From contig CALLZQ010000037.1 in assembly GCA_937858255.1 (NCBI GenBank), forward strand, positions 1 to 22,084: a stretch of 22,084 nucleotides of DNA, in the 5' to 3' direction. Below are positions 1 to 9,057 of this stretch, piece by piece (position 1 is the first letter of the stretch; every line of letters begins with the position of its first letter). The notes beneath the pieces are model-generated. The model saw only the letters and a program-made list of their open reading frames with translations, was not told the origin of the DNA and searched no databases. This DNA comes from an uncultured Tabrizicola sp. (GTDB lineage: Bacteria > Pseudomonadota > Alphaproteobacteria > Rhodobacterales > Rhodobacteraceae). A program made the translations under genes and the position numbers.

Positions 1-2109
1 CAGGGGCGAACGATCCGGGCGGGGCTGCGACTGGGCTTGATCGCGGGCCGAGGCATCCTGACTGTTCAGCGAGACCCCCGATCTGGCCAGCAATTCCCCC
101 AGCTTCGCTTCGGATTGCGCCAGCAGTCGCGCCGCCTCACGCGTTTCGGTGACAAAGGTCACATCGGCCTTGCCGTCGCGGACCTCCAGCCTGACCTCTA
201 CGGCGCCCAGTGTTTCGGGCGTCAGCGCAATGTCAAAGACCGCACCCTGTTCCTCGATCCGGGCGGTGATGCGTGACACCAGATCCGCCTGCCATTCGGG
301 CCGTTCGGTTTCGAGCGGCCCGAGGGGGGCAGTCATCGTTGCGGCGGGGGGCGGATCTGTGGGCAACGGCAGGGGGGGCGCCGTGCTGGTCTGTGGTGCG
401 GTTGCGGCCGGTGCAGCCTGTGCAGGGCTGGCCGGTGGAGGCGCGGTTTCGGGCGCGGCGGCATCGCCTTGCCCATTTGGACGCGCGTTATGCAAGGGCT
501 GATCGCCCCCGGTATCCGTGGGGCGGGCTGTGACGGGGCGCGAAATATTCACCTCCGGCGCGGCAGAGGTCGCGGCAGGGTGATCCGTACCGGCATCGGC
601 TGGCGGAGCCGCCTTTGCCGCGATTCCGGCGACCGCTTTGGCGGTCGTGGGGGTTGCCACGGCGGTGGCTGACCCGAGCGGATTGGCGGAGACCTTTCCT
701 GCGTTCTGCACCACAAGGCCCGGCGAGGTGGGGACCGCTGAGAGGGGGACCGGCGACACAGAGATTGAAGAAACGGGGCCTGAAGAGACAGGCGCTGAAG
801 ACAAAGGAGCTGAAGACACAGGGTTTGAGGTCATCGGGGCAGGTGAAACCGCTTTGGGGATCTCTGCCTCGATCTTGATCGTCTTGGCCGGGGCGGCCAT
901 GGTCATTGGTTCTTCCTCACCCACCGAGGGGGCGGGCTGGGGCGCAGCCTTTGGAATTTCGATAGGGGGCATTGTCGCGGACTGCCTCTCGGGATCCACC
1001 GATGTGACCGGGCGCTGGGGCTGCGCCTCCGGTGAACCGACGCGCTGGCGGTCAGCAAAGCTGGCTGCGGGCAGAGGCGTACGGCCTTGGTTCGCCGCCG
1101 CAAGCTGGGGCGCCGCCGGTGGTTGCGGCATATCCACCCTCGCCATGGCGGGCGCAGGGATGGAAGGCCCGCTTGTCGGTCTGTCTGTCCGGGCCTGCGC
1201 CGTTGCCGGCTGTGCCAGAGGGGTGTTTACCGTTGGAATGCCCATTTTCGGGGGGGCAAAAATGCCCTTGGCCCCGCGTGCAGCCTCTGCCGTCGTGGTT
1301 GTGGCCGGTGAGGCCGGGCCGCTGTTGATATCGGTCGACTGCCTTTGGGCGGCGAAGCCGGTTTCGACAACCGGTGCCAGCGGCGCGGTCTGTTGTTCGG
1401 CGGTCTGGGGCTGTGATGTTCCGGGTTGCGGCAGGGTCTTGGCCGCGGCGAGGGGCGGGATCGCAACCGGCGGCACACCCGGACCTGAAACAGGAATTTC
1501 TTGCGGGGGTGCTTCGTTTTCTGTGGTGTCCAAACGGCGCGCGTCCTCCGGTGCGGCATGATCGGCGATGATAATCCCGATTTGCGCAGCCCCCGGCTGG
1601 GAGACAGTTGAGAGAAGGGATCGCGTTGCGACCGGCGATGAAACGCCAGCCGCGCCGGGCGCGGGGGCGATTTCCGCCGCGACCTCTCCGATTGCCTGGG
1701 TCAGCGGCGGGGCCTGCAAGGCCAAGGCCGCCTCGTTGACCCAAGGCCGCGGAACAGCAGGCATACCCCCGGGGATCGGCAAGGAAACGGGGAGGGCAAC
1801 CGCCTCGGGCATTGTCGGGCCGGCAGACAGGGGCATGGCGCGCGGCAGTACGGTCGCTGCGACGGTTTCGGGCGGGTTCCCCGCTTTGTCCTGATGCAGT
1901 GGTGGCCTCACCGGTTGCGGCAAGCCGCTCTCCACCGGCACAGACGATACCGACGGTGCCGCCTCTTGCAGCAAGAGCGCGAAAAGACCCGTTGCCGGCG
2001 CCTCTGCCGCGCCGGAAAACAGCGCGGCAATCGGGCTGCCGCTCGCCGCACCGCTGGTGATTGTCAAGGGCCGCGTCGTGGCGGCGATCGGGTCGGCAAT
2101 CCGGGTCAT
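1..2109 (-). CDS. fliK: Flagellar hook-length control protein FliK (partial, C-terminus outside window)
   Basis: FliK is the exported ruler that measures hook length and switches the export gate from hook to filament substrates. The frame is open from the ATG at 2109 to base 1 (703 codons, checked codon by codon, no stop), so the C-terminal end is missing. The start has a strong GGAGGAG Shine-Dalgarno about 4 bases upstream. Most of the protein (residues about 1-590) is Ala/Pro/Ser/Thr-rich and low in complexity, as expected of the ruler part. Near residues 610-680 it becomes an ordered domain with ALTPETLGAVEVRLEV, the hallmark of the FliK C-terminal substrate-switch domain (Flg_hook). Seven tandem pentapeptides lie at 721-825. 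It is the last visible gene of the fleT-fliEFGHIJK series, 40 bases after fliJ. The identification rests on the C-terminal motif and on position. Confidence 0.92.
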   Translation of the reverse strand, partial: MTRIADPIAATTRPLTITSGAASGSPIAALFSGAAEAPATGLFALLLQEAAPSVSSVPVESGLPQPVRPPLHQDKAGNPPETVAATVLPRAMPLSAGPTMPEAVALPVSLPIPGGMPAVPRPWVNEAALALQAPPLTQAIGEVAAEIAPAPGAAGVSSPVATRSLLSTVSQPGAAQIGIIIADHAAPEDARRLDTTENEAPPQEIPVSGPGVPPVAIPPLAAAKTLPQPGTSQPQTAEQQTAPLAPVVETGFAAQRQSTDINSGPASPATTTTAEAARGAKGIFAPPKMGIPTVNTPLAQPATAQARTDRPTSGPSIPAPAMARVDMPQPPAAPQLAAANQGRTPLPAASFADRQRVGSPEAQPQRPVTSVDPERQSATMPPIEIPKAAPQPAPSVGEEEPMTMAAPAKTIKIEAEIPKAVSPAPMTSNPVSSAPLSSAPVSSGPVSSISVSPVPLSAVPTSPGLVVQNAGKVSANPLGSATAVATPTTAKAVAGIAAKAAPPADAGTDHPAATSAAPEVNISRPVTARPTDTGGDQPLHNARPNGQGDAAAPETAPPPASPAQAAPAATAPQTSTAPPLPLPTDPPPAATMTAPLGPLETERPEWQADLVSRITARIEEQGAVFDIALTPETLGAVEVRLEVRDGKADVTFVTETREAARLLAQSEAKLGELLARSGVSLNSQDASARDQAQSQPRPDRSPL
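721..825 (-). repeat. Tandem 15-bp repeat encoding seven pentapeptides in FliK
   Basis: Reading on the minus strand, FliK carries NPVSS-APLSS-APVSS-GPVSS followed by the more diverged ISVSP-VPLSA-VPTSP. The first four 15-base units (766-825) are close at DNA level, each containing TCTTCA serine codons (tgaaga on the plus strand). The array is in frame, so gain or loss of a unit would change ruler length by five residues without breaking the gene. Confidence 0.85.
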
Positions 2110-2149
2110 GCTGCTCCTCCTTGGCGATAACGAGGCAAGAATGATGCCA

Positions 2150-2563
2150 TCACGCCCGCGCGCGGGGCGGCGCATTGGCCTCGGCACGCCGGTCACGCTC
2201 TTCGCCTTCGGCCTTGCGGGCGGTGGCGGCGGCCTCATCATAGCTGCGCAGCCTGTGATCGAGCTGGGCCAATGCCTCGGCCTTGGCTTGGGCGAGGCGT
2301 TGAAGATCGCGGATCTTGGCGCGATTGCGCTCGGCCTCGGCGCAAAGTTGGTCGTTCAGCCGCCGCCCCTCGCGCAGGGCCGCCACGGACCCGGCGGCAG
2401 CAGTCTGGCCGCGTTTGTGATCAATCAAGAGATTGAGCCGCGCCAGCAGTGCCTCGGCCGCCTGCAATTCGCGTGCGGTGGCGGCATAGTCGCGCCGGGC
2501 CTGTGCCAGATGGGCCAGTTCGCGCCGCGCCATCCGCGTGATCAGCCTGCTGCGTTCGTTCAT
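2150..2563 (-). CDS. fliJ: Flagellar export protein FliJ
   Basis: FliJ is the central stalk of the flagellar export ATPase, sitting in the FliI hexamer and contacting FlhA. The 137-residue product is almost entirely charged/Ala/Leu-rich heptad sequence predicted to form a two-helix coiled coil, which is the FliJ fold and close to its usual length of about 145 residues. FliJ has little sequence conservation, so the call depends on the coiled coil plus position directly behind fliI. Its ATG overlaps the fliI stop in an ATGA arrangement (2560-2563), which indicates translational coupling. Confidence 0.85.
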   Translation of the reverse strand: MNERSRLITRMARRELAHLAQARRDYAATARELQAAEALLARLNLLIDHKRGQTAAAGSVAALREGRRLNDQLCAEAERNRAKIRDLQRLAQAKAEALAQLDHRLRSYDEAAATARKAEGEERDRRAEANAPPRARA

Positions 2564-3924
2564 GCCATTGCCCCTGTGTCAGTCATCCGCACCGTCTGGC
2601 GCAGGCGGGCGGCACTGGTGGCCAGATCGGCCGGCTCATGCGGGCCCTGACGGATCAGTTCAAGGATCGCGGGCCAGCATTGCATCGCCTCGTCCAGCTC
2701 GGCATCCTGGCCGGGTGTATAGCCCCCCATCAGCATCAGGTCGCGGTTTTCGAGATAGAGCGACACCATCCGCCGGAGCTTTTGCGCTGCCTTGACCTGA
2801 TCGGGCGGGACGATGTCGCCCATGACCCGGCTGACCGATTGCGGCAGGTCGATGGCCGGATAGACCCCCATCTGGGTCTGGCGCCGCGACAGCACGAAAT
2901 GCCCATCCAGAATGGCGCGGGCGGTATCGACCACCGGATCGCTGGTGGTATCGTCGCCATCGGCCAGCACGGTATAAATCGCCGTGATCGCGCCCTGCCC
3001 GGCCAGACCGGGGCCGGTCCGTTCGATCAGTGAGGGGATCATCGACACGACCGAGGGCGGATAGCCCTTGGCGGTTGGCTGTTCCCCCAGGGCCAGGCCG
3101 ATTTCCCGCTGCGCATGGGCCACGCGGGTCAGGCTGTCCATGATCAGCAGCACCTGCTTGCCCTGATCGCGGAAATACTCGGCGATGGCGGTTGCGCGCC
3201 GGGCGGCGCGGATCCGCAAGAGCGGCGAGCGGTCGGCCGGTACGGCAACCATGCAGATCTTGCGCGCGGCCTCGCCCGTCATCACCTTGCGGGCAAAGGC
3301 GCCGACCTCTCGGGCCCGTTCGCCGATCAGGCCGACCACCACCACATCGGCGGCGGTGAAATGCGCCATCATCTCGATCAGTACCGATTTGCCGACGCCC
3401 GAACCGGCGACGATACCCACCCGCTGCCCGCTTCCGACGGTCAGCGCGGCGTTGATGATCCGCACGCCGACATCCAGCGGCTGCTCGACCCCCTGTCGCG
3501 CCAGCGGATTCATCAGACGCCCGGCCATCGGCCATGTCTGACGGGTTGCCGGTGGCGGCAGGCCATCGAGCGGCAGGCCCGAGGCATCAATCACCCGGCC
3601 CAGCAACTCTGGCCCGACGCCGGCATTCTGCCCCCCGGGAATGACGCGCACCCGGGCACCGGCCTCGATGGCGGCAGAGGGTTCGTTGCAAAACAGCAGA
3701 TTTTGTCCCTTGGCAAAGCCGATCACCTCGGCCTGCACCGGGGTGCCAGACTGGGTGTCTACCGATGTCAGGGTGCCCGGAGAGGCAGGAAAGCCGGTTG
3801 TCTCGATCAAGAGGCCGTCGAATTTTACCACCCGCCCCTCGATGGCCGGGCGCGGCGGGGCCATACGGTCAAGGCCGGCGGCAAGGCGGTCGATCAGCGG
3901 TTCCACGGTCGCGTCCTCAGGCAT
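2560..3924 (-). CDS. fliI: Flagellum-specific ATP synthase/export ATPase FliI
   Basis: FliI hydrolyses ATP at the base of the export gate to unload and unfold flagellar export substrates. The 454-residue product has the F1-beta-like layout: N-terminal beta-barrel, Walker A AGSGVGKS at about residues 173-180, Walker B LLIMDSLTR ending near 267 with the Asp at 263, and the conserved LGEQPTAKGYPPSV and GGYTPGQD stretches toward the C-terminus. The ATG at 3924 is preferred over an in-frame GTG nine bases earlier because it starts in the normal position and still overlaps fliH by eight bases. The final bases overlap fliJ. It acts with FliH (negative regulator and tether) and FliJ, its immediate neighbours. 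Confidence 0.97.
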   Translation of the reverse strand: MPEDATVEPLIDRLAAGLDRMAPPRPAIEGRVVKFDGLLIETTGFPASPGTLTSVDTQSGTPVQAEVIGFAKGQNLLFCNEPSAAIEAGARVRVIPGGQNAGVGPELLGRVIDASGLPLDGLPPPATRQTWPMAGRLMNPLARQGVEQPLDVGVRIINAALTVGSGQRVGIVAGSGVGKSVLIEMMAHFTAADVVVVGLIGERAREVGAFARKVMTGEAARKICMVAVPADRSPLLRIRAARRATAIAEYFRDQGKQVLLIMDSLTRVAHAQREIGLALGEQPTAKGYPPSVVSMIPSLIERTGPGLAGQGAITAIYTVLADGDDTTSDPVVDTARAILDGHFVLSRRQTQMGVYPAIDLPQSVSRVMGDIVPPDQVKAAQKLRRMVSLYLENRDLMLMGGYTPGQDAELDEAMQCWPAILELIRQGPHEPADLATSAARLRQTVRMTDTGAMA

Positions 3925-4732
3925 CGCCGGCACCCCCGGGGGCGATCAGATCGGCCAGCCGCAGCCCCGGCGCGGTCACGATGGCATCGCCACGGTTCAG
4001 GGCCGGGTCGGCGGCGAGGGTCAGGGCAAGGCCATCCTCCGCTTCAAGCCGGCCCTGCATCAGCGCCAGATCCTCGGGGTGCAGGGTCAGCCGCACCGCG
4101 CGAACCCCTTGGGCCAGCCTTTGGGCCAGCAGGCGCAGCCGGGCGGCAAAGGCGTCGGGATGGGACTCGATGGCCAGACCGGCCCGTTCCGAGGCCAGCC
4201 GCCCGACAGCCTGCGACAGGGCAGCGGCCAGTTGCGCCTCTTGCTCAGGGCGGGCGGTGGCAAGGGCCTCGGCCGCTGCCAGAAAGATCTCGCGTGCAGA
4301 TTGAAGCGCCGCATGCTGGCTGGCCCCGGCCAGCGCCTCGGCCTCGGCTTCGGCCAGTCCGGCAGCATGGCCTTGCCGATAACCCTCGGCATGGGCCTCT
4401 TGCCGCATCACCTCGATCTCGGCGGCGGAGGGGCCGGGCAGTTTCGCCGCCTGTATCTGCGGTTGAGACGGCGGCTCGGCGGAGTCCCTGACGCGCCGGG
4501 GGGCGGGTTCTTCGGCGGGCAGGGGGCCGGAAACCCCGGGCGCCGGCAGGGCTGCGGCGGCAGCCCGTCCGATGGCCGCAAAATCATTGGGCCGAAAGTC
4601 ACCACCATCCTCGACCACGCCACGACGCCCATGGTCTGTTGCGGCAAAGCCGCGTTCCTGTGCCTTGGCAAGGATCGACACCAGATCGGCGGGCGAGATG
4701 ACGGGCGATGCGTTTTCCTGCGGTTGCGCCAT
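3917..4732 (-). CDS. fliH: Flagellar assembly protein FliH
   Basis: FliH dimerises, binds the N-terminus of FliI and links the ATPase to the C-ring. The 271-residue protein has a disordered Pro/Ala-rich N-terminal third, then at about residues 117-125 a GxxxGxxxG helix (GYRQGHAAG), a typical FliH packing motif, followed by a long helical stretch and a C-terminal domain (about 170-271) resembling the V-ATPase E subunit/FliH family. The start ATG lies only three bases after the fliG stop, and the 3' end overlaps fliI. Primary sequence is variable in this family, so motif and position carry the call. Confidence 0.92.
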   Translation of the reverse strand: MAQPQENASPVISPADLVSILAKAQERGFAATDHGRRGVVEDGGDFRPNDFAAIGRAAAAALPAPGVSGPLPAEEPAPRRVRDSAEPPSQPQIQAAKLPGPSAAEIEVMRQEAHAEGYRQGHAAGLAEAEAEALAGASQHAALQSAREIFLAAAEALATARPEQEAQLAAALSQAVGRLASERAGLAIESHPDAFAARLRLLAQRLAQGVRAVRLTLHPEDLALMQGRLEAEDGLALTLAADPALNRGDAIVTAPGLRLADLIAPGGAGDA

Positions 4733-4735
4733 GAC

Positions 4736-5758
4736 TTACACCATCTGCTCGCCGCCGCGACCGGCCAGCACGATCGTCCCCTCGTCCGAGAGACGGCGGG
4801 CAATCGCGATGACCGCTTTTTGCGCCTCTTGCACGTCGGTCAGGCGCACCGGACCCATGCTGTCCATCTCATCGCGGATATTCTGGGCAGCGCGGGTGGA
4901 CATGCAGCGCAAGAGCTTGTCGCGCAGCACCTCATCGGCCCCCTTCAGCGCCACGACCAACACCTCGGGTTCAACGCTGCGCAACAGGGTTTGCAGCGAG
5001 CGGTCGTCGGATTTGATCAGGTTGTCAAAGACGAACATATTGTCCTGAATGGCCTGCATCAGATCCTTGTCATCCTTGCGGATGTCACGCAGCACGCGCT
5101 GTTCCATATCCTGCTTGGCAAAGTTCATGATCCGGGCCGAAGCCTTGACCCCGCCGATCTGGCTGGCGCGGGAGCTGGTCGAATCCTTGAATTTGCGCTG
5201 CATCACGGTTTCCAGATCGCGCAACGCCTCGGGCTGAACGGTGTTCAGCGTGGCGATGCGGCGGACGACCTCGGGCTGTACCGCATCGGGCAAGAGTTGC
5301 AGCACCTGCGCGGCCAGCGCGTAATCCAGACAGGCAATCGTCAGCGCCACGATCTGCGGATGTTCATCCGTCAGCAATTCGGCAATCGAGGGCGCATCCA
5401 TCCAGTCAAGGATTTCCAGCGGCCGTTCGGTATTGGCCTGCCCGATGCGCGACAACACGGTCTGCGCCTTGTCCTCGCCAAAGGCATGGGCAAGGACTGA
5501 GCGGACATAGCCGCCGGCACCAAAGCCAAGGCCAGTTTGCAGGCGCAGGGTTTCAAGGAAATCCTCCAGCACCAGCGCCACCGTATCCTGATCGACCCCG
5601 CGCACCGAATACATCGCCGCGCCCAAATGCTGCACCTCGCGCGGCGAGAGGTTGCGCATGATCTTGGCGGCGGTTTCCTCGCCGAAGAGCATCATCAGGA
5701 TCGCGGCCTTTTGGGTGCCGGACAGGCCCTTGAACTGTGCATTGCCTTTGGCTGCCAT
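4736..5758 (-). CDS. fliG: Flagellar motor switch protein FliG
   Basis: FliG forms the upper C-ring, binds the MS ring through its N-terminal domain, and carries the charged helix that interacts with the MotA stator to create torque. The 340-residue product matches the usual length. Visible landmarks are the N-terminal GTQKAAILMMLFGEE segment, the EHPQ motif in the middle domain (TDEHPQIVAL), and the C-terminal torque region with alternating charges (KGADEVLRDKLLRCMS, RDEMDSMGPVR). It follows fliF after nine bases. In this cluster it is the motor part that binds the chemotaxis output CheY6-P indirectly, through FliM. Confidence 0.98.
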   Translation of the reverse strand: MAAKGNAQFKGLSGTQKAAILMMLFGEETAAKIMRNLSPREVQHLGAAMYSVRGVDQDTVALVLEDFLETLRLQTGLGFGAGGYVRSVLAHAFGEDKAQTVLSRIGQANTERPLEILDWMDAPSIAELLTDEHPQIVALTIACLDYALAAQVLQLLPDAVQPEVVRRIATLNTVQPEALRDLETVMQRKFKDSTSSRASQIGGVKASARIMNFAKQDMEQRVLRDIRKDDKDLMQAIQDNMFVFDNLIKSDDRSLQTLLRSVEPEVLVVALKGADEVLRDKLLRCMSTRAAQNIRDEMDSMGPVRLTDVQEAQKAVIAIARRLSDEGTIVLAGRGGEQMV

Positions 5759-5767
5759 GTCAGATCC

Positions 5768-7471
5768 TCAGTTCACCTTGTCGAGTTCGTCCGAGATCAT
5801 GTGGCGGAAGGTGGTGGCGATACGGCCTGCATCTTCCTCGACCAGCTTGCGGATCACCACGATCTGCTCTTCGTGCGACTTGGCGGCGTCGAGCATGTTC
5901 TTGGTCAGCGCGCCTTGCCGTGCCTTGAGCCTTGCCCGCACCTCATCCAGCGACTCGCCATCCTGCACCTCGACCTCTTCGCTCAGGCCTTCGACCAGGG
6001 TCTTGCCCTCGCCGGGGAACAGAACCTTTTGCAGGATCGGGCGGACGATGCCAAAGGCGATGATGGCCAGTGCGCCGATCATGCCCAACTGGCGCATGGC
6101 GTCGGGCAGCCAGGGCATCTCGAAAAAGCTGGTCTCTGGTCCCTCGACCTCATCGAGGAAGGGGCGGGCGAGGACGGTCACGCTATCACCGCGCGTCTCG
6201 TCAAAGCCGATGGCGGTGCGTGACAGACGCTCCATATCGGCGAGAAGTTCGGGGCTGGCAGAGCTGACCGGGGGCAGGCCCTCTTCGGCGGCGGGCGACA
6301 GTGTTTCACGCAAGACGATGGCGGCGTTGATCCGCAAAATCTTGGCCGAGCCGGGAACGGTGGTTTCGACCGTGCGGCTGACCTCATAGTTGCGGGTGCT
6401 GCCGGATGAGCGGTTGCGGACGCCCTGCGCGCCGCCGGCCCCATCGGCGCCGGGCGCGGTGGCGGTCAGATCAGCCTCGGCTGGCGGGGTGTTGCTGATC
6501 GCGCCGGGGATCCCGCGGGCGATATCCTCATTCGTCTCTTGAAGCTGCTGTTGCTCGCTGCGCAGCGCGGTGCCCTTGGGGTCCACCGTTTCGGCAGTGA
6601 TTTCCGAGCGGGTGAAATCCATATCTACCGTGACTTGAACCGACAGGTTGCCCGGTCCGGCCAGGGGGGTCAGCAGGGCCTCAAGGCGCTGGCGATACAG
6701 GCTCTCAACCTCCAGCCGCTGCTGAAGCTGCCGGTCATTGACCAGCGAGGCCGGATCGTCGCTGCCGCGCGACAACAGCTTGCCGGTCTGATCGACCACG
6801 GTGACATCCTGCCGCGCCATGCCAGGCACCGATGAGGCGACGAGGTTGACCACGGCATCGACCTGCCCCGGCGCGATCACCCGCCCGCGCGCCAGTTGCA
6901 CAAAGACCGAGGCGCGGGGCGGCACGGTTTCGCGCAGGAAGGCGGACTTTTCGGGCAGGGCCAGATGCACGCGGGCGGCCGTAACATCGGCGATTTCCAT
7001 GATCGAACGGGCAAGGTCGATTTCCTGCGCCTGCCGCAGCCGCGCCGCCTCGACCGAGCGGCTGGTGCCCATCGGCATATCAGAGATCACCGCCTCGCCA
7101 TTGGGCAGGGCCTGCGGCAAGCCGGCAGTCGCCAGCGCCATCCGCGCCTTGTAGTAATCGGCCCGCGTCACCTCGACCTCGCCCGAGGTGGCGTCGATTT
7201 CCGCCTCGATCCCGGCGGCGGCCAAAGCCTCGACCACCTTGGCCTTTTCGCCTTCGGCCAGACCGGGATAAAGCGTGCGCTTCGGCGGTTCCGAGGCCAG
7301 CAGCCACAGCGCAAGGGCAAAACCGGTCACCGTCACGATCACGATGGCCGGCAAGGCGCGGCGGACCGAGGGCTGGTGGGTAAAGCCACCAAGCTGGGCC
7401 ATCACCCCTTGCGCCCTTGCGGCCAAGGCATTGGCCGGTCGGTCGGTAGGCGTGTTTGTCGTCATAACCAT
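5768..7471 (-). CDS. fliF: Flagellar MS-ring protein FliF
   Basis: FliF oligomerises in the inner membrane as the MS ring, the foundation of the basal body and housing of the export gate. The 567-residue protein has a first membrane helix at about residues 40-59, a periplasmic ring-building region with the conserved LYPGLAEGEKAKVVEALAAAGI stretch (here abbreviated to its family pattern), a low-complexity loop near 330-370, a second membrane helix starting near residue 464, and a C-terminal cytoplasmic tail that binds FliG. The ATG at 7471 has an AGGA site eight bases upstream; a second in-frame ATG is two codons later. The gene lies 43 bases after fliE. Confidence 0.97.
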   Translation of the reverse strand: MVMTTNTPTDRPANALAARAQGVMAQLGGFTHQPSVRRALPAIVIVTVTGFALALWLLASEPPKRTLYPGLAEGEKAKVVEALAAAGIEAEIDATSGEVEVTRADYYKARMALATAGLPQALPNGEAVISDMPMGTSRSVEAARLRQAQEIDLARSIMEIADVTAARVHLALPEKSAFLRETVPPRASVFVQLARGRVIAPGQVDAVVNLVASSVPGMARQDVTVVDQTGKLLSRGSDDPASLVNDRQLQQRLEVESLYRQRLEALLTPLAGPGNLSVQVTVDMDFTRSEITAETVDPKGTALRSEQQQLQETNEDIARGIPGAISNTPPAEADLTATAPGADGAGGAQGVRNRSSGSTRNYEVSRTVETTVPGSAKILRINAAIVLRETLSPAAEEGLPPVSSASPELLADMERLSRTAIGFDETRGDSVTVLARPFLDEVEGPETSFFEMPWLPDAMRQLGMIGALAIIAFGIVRPILQKVLFPGEGKTLVEGLSEEVEVQDGESLDEVRARLKARQGALTKNMLDAAKSHEEQIVVIRKLVEEDAGRIATTFRHMISDELDKVN

Positions 7472-7514
7472 GCGCGCCGTTCCTGTCCCTGATCGTTCTG
7501 GTTGGTGGCCGGCC

Positions 7515-7829
7515 TCAGACCGGCATGTTCATGATGTCGCGATAGGCCCCCAGCGCCTTGTTCCGCACGTTCAGGGCCATCTGGAACCCCAGCGAGGCCA
7601 CCTGCTGATCGACCATCACCGAGGCGAGATCGGTCTCCAGCCCCTGTTCGAAGGCCCGCGCCGACTCGGCGGCCTGTGTCTGCGAGGCCGCCAGTTCCTT
7701 GACCGCACCGCTGATCCGCTCGGAAAAGCCCGGGCCCTCGGGGGCGCCGGTCTTCTGGATCGACGGCGCCGCCTGCGGCTGGGCCGCGAGGATGGGGGGC
7801 AGACCGCCCGAGATGCCCGAGATACTCAT
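7515..7829 (-). CDS. fliE: Flagellar hook-basal body complex protein FliE
   Basis: FliE joins the MS ring to the proximal rod and helps open the export gate. The 104-residue product has the family's typical size and ends with FQMALNVRNKALGAYRDIMN followed by MPV, an almost consensus FliE C-terminus. The start lies 11 bases beyond the fleT stop codon. It is the first structural gene after the activator fleT, the same order as reported for R. sphaeroides fla1. Confidence 0.97.
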   Translation of the reverse strand: MSISGISGGLPPILAAQPQAAPSIQKTGAPEGPGFSERISGAVKELAASQTQAAESARAFEQGLETDLASVMVDQQVASLGFQMALNVRNKALGAYRDIMNMPV

Positions 7830-7840
7830 CGGCGGGGCCG

Positions 7841-9019
7841 TCAGATCGCCCGGGCGACAGCGTCATCGCCAGAGGCAACCGGGGCGCCGGTCAGACCGGG
7901 AACCGCAAGACCCGTGGCGGTGTCGAGGATGATATCGCCCGGCTCGATCATGCCATCCGCGTGCAGAACCAGCGCGCGCTGGATGACATTCTCCAGTTCG
8001 CGCACATTGCCCGGCCAGCGATGGCCTGCCAACACCTGCATCGCGGCGCCCGAGATCATCGGCATCGGCTGGCCCGGCAGAGTGTGACGGCGCACCAGAC
8101 TGGCGGCCAGCACCGGAATATCATCGGGGCGCGAGGCGAGGGGCAGCGTGGGCAGGGGGAACACATTCAGGCGATAGTACAGGTCTTCGCGAAAACGGCG
8201 GGCGGCAACCTCGGCCACCATGTCACGGTTCGACGTGGCGATGATGCGGATATCGACGGCCACCTCGGTCTGCGAGCCGATGGGGGTAACCTTGCGCTCT
8301 TGCAGGACGCGCAGCAGCTTGGCCTGCAAGCCCAGCGGCATCTCCGATACCTCGTCCAGCAGCAGCGTCCCGCCATCAGCCGCGCGAATGATGCCCTTGT
8401 TCGCGCCCTGCGCCCCGGTGAAGGCCCCCTTTTCATGACCGAACAGCAGCGACCCGAGCATGTGTTCGGGGATGGCGGCGCAGTTGATGGCGATAAAGGG
8501 CGCGGCGGCACGGCGCGAGGCCGCATGCACCTGCCGGGCCAGCACCTCTTTGCCGCTGCCGGTCGGGCCGTTGATAAAGACGGTCACATCGGTTCGTGCA
8601 ACCCGGGCCGCAAGGTCGAGGAGCTGCCCCGTTGCCGGATCGGCGGCCACCATCGCCTGCAAGCCTGACCCAATGATATCGGCCAGAAAGATCAGCGGAA
8701 TGTCCCGCAGCGGCATGACCGGTGGCTTGGCCTCGGGCAGGTCGATGCGCAGGATGCGCCCGCCCATCTCTTCGCGGATGGCAAAGGGATGATCGGCCTC
8801 GGACACCACGACCAGCGTCCTGGCCCCATGGGCCCGCCCCATCTCGATCAGGCCGCGTTGGCCGCCACGCGCGGTCTCATCGCGGTCCGAGACAACCAGA
8901 ATGTTACATGACCCGCCCGGTTCGGCCCCGCGTTCCACACGGATCCGCCGCCGCCCCAGCAACTGCGCCAAGGCCGCCGCCGCCTGAAGCTGCGTGTCGA
9001 GGATATGGACCTGGGTCAT
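7841..9019 (-). CDS. fleT: Sigma-54-dependent flagellar activator FleT (no HTH domain)
   Basis: This is an AAA+ enhancer-binding protein that remodels sigma-54 RNA polymerase. The 392-residue product has a receiver-like but phosphorylation-site-poor N-terminal region (1-110), then the AAA+ core: Walker A GPTGSGKE (151-158), the sigma-54-contact loop GAFTGA (198-203), Walker B LLLDEV (219-224) and the arginine-finger region RFREDLYYRLNVF (275-287). It stops about 40 residues after the sensor II segment WPGNVRELENVI, with no Fis-type helix-turn-helix. In R. sphaeroides FleT works as a hetero-oligomer with the DNA-binding FleQ, which fits. The ATG at 9019 is chosen because it has GGAG six bases upstream and lies 28 bases after a predicted sigma-54 transcription start; the open frame extends further upstream but through the promoter. 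Confidence 0.93.
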   Translation of the reverse strand: MTQVHILDTQLQAAAALAQLLGRRRIRVERGAEPGGSCNILVVSDRDETARGGQRGLIEMGRAHGARTLVVVSEADHPFAIREEMGGRILRIDLPEAKPPVMPLRDIPLIFLADIIGSGLQAMVAADPATGQLLDLAARVARTDVTVFINGPTGSGKEVLARQVHAASRRAAAPFIAINCAAIPEHMLGSLLFGHEKGAFTGAQGANKGIIRAADGGTLLLDEVSEMPLGLQAKLLRVLQERKVTPIGSQTEVAVDIRIIATSNRDMVAEVAARRFREDLYYRLNVFPLPTLPLASRPDDIPVLAASLVRRHTLPGQPMPMISGAAMQVLAGHRWPGNVRELENVIQRALVLHADGMIEPGDIILDTATGLAVPGLTGAPVASGDDAVARAI

Positions 9020-9057
9020 GGCGAACTCCGCTTTTTTTCCGTCGTTGAAGGGGAATA

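Noticed and set aside
638..1561. Plus-strand open frame of about 307 codons at the left end
   Set aside because: It is the antisense shadow of FliK, whose minus-strand frame is open for 703 codons, starts with a strong Shine-Dalgarno and carries the FliK C-terminal domain.
3641..5500. Long plus-strand open frame (about 619 codons), with similar antisense frames over 3115-4491 and 14208-15620
   Set aside because: They lie antisense to fliI-fliH-fliG and tlpT, whose products are clearly conserved; in GC-rich DNA the opposite strand stays open by codon bias. The translations are Arg/Gly/His-rich and resemble no family.
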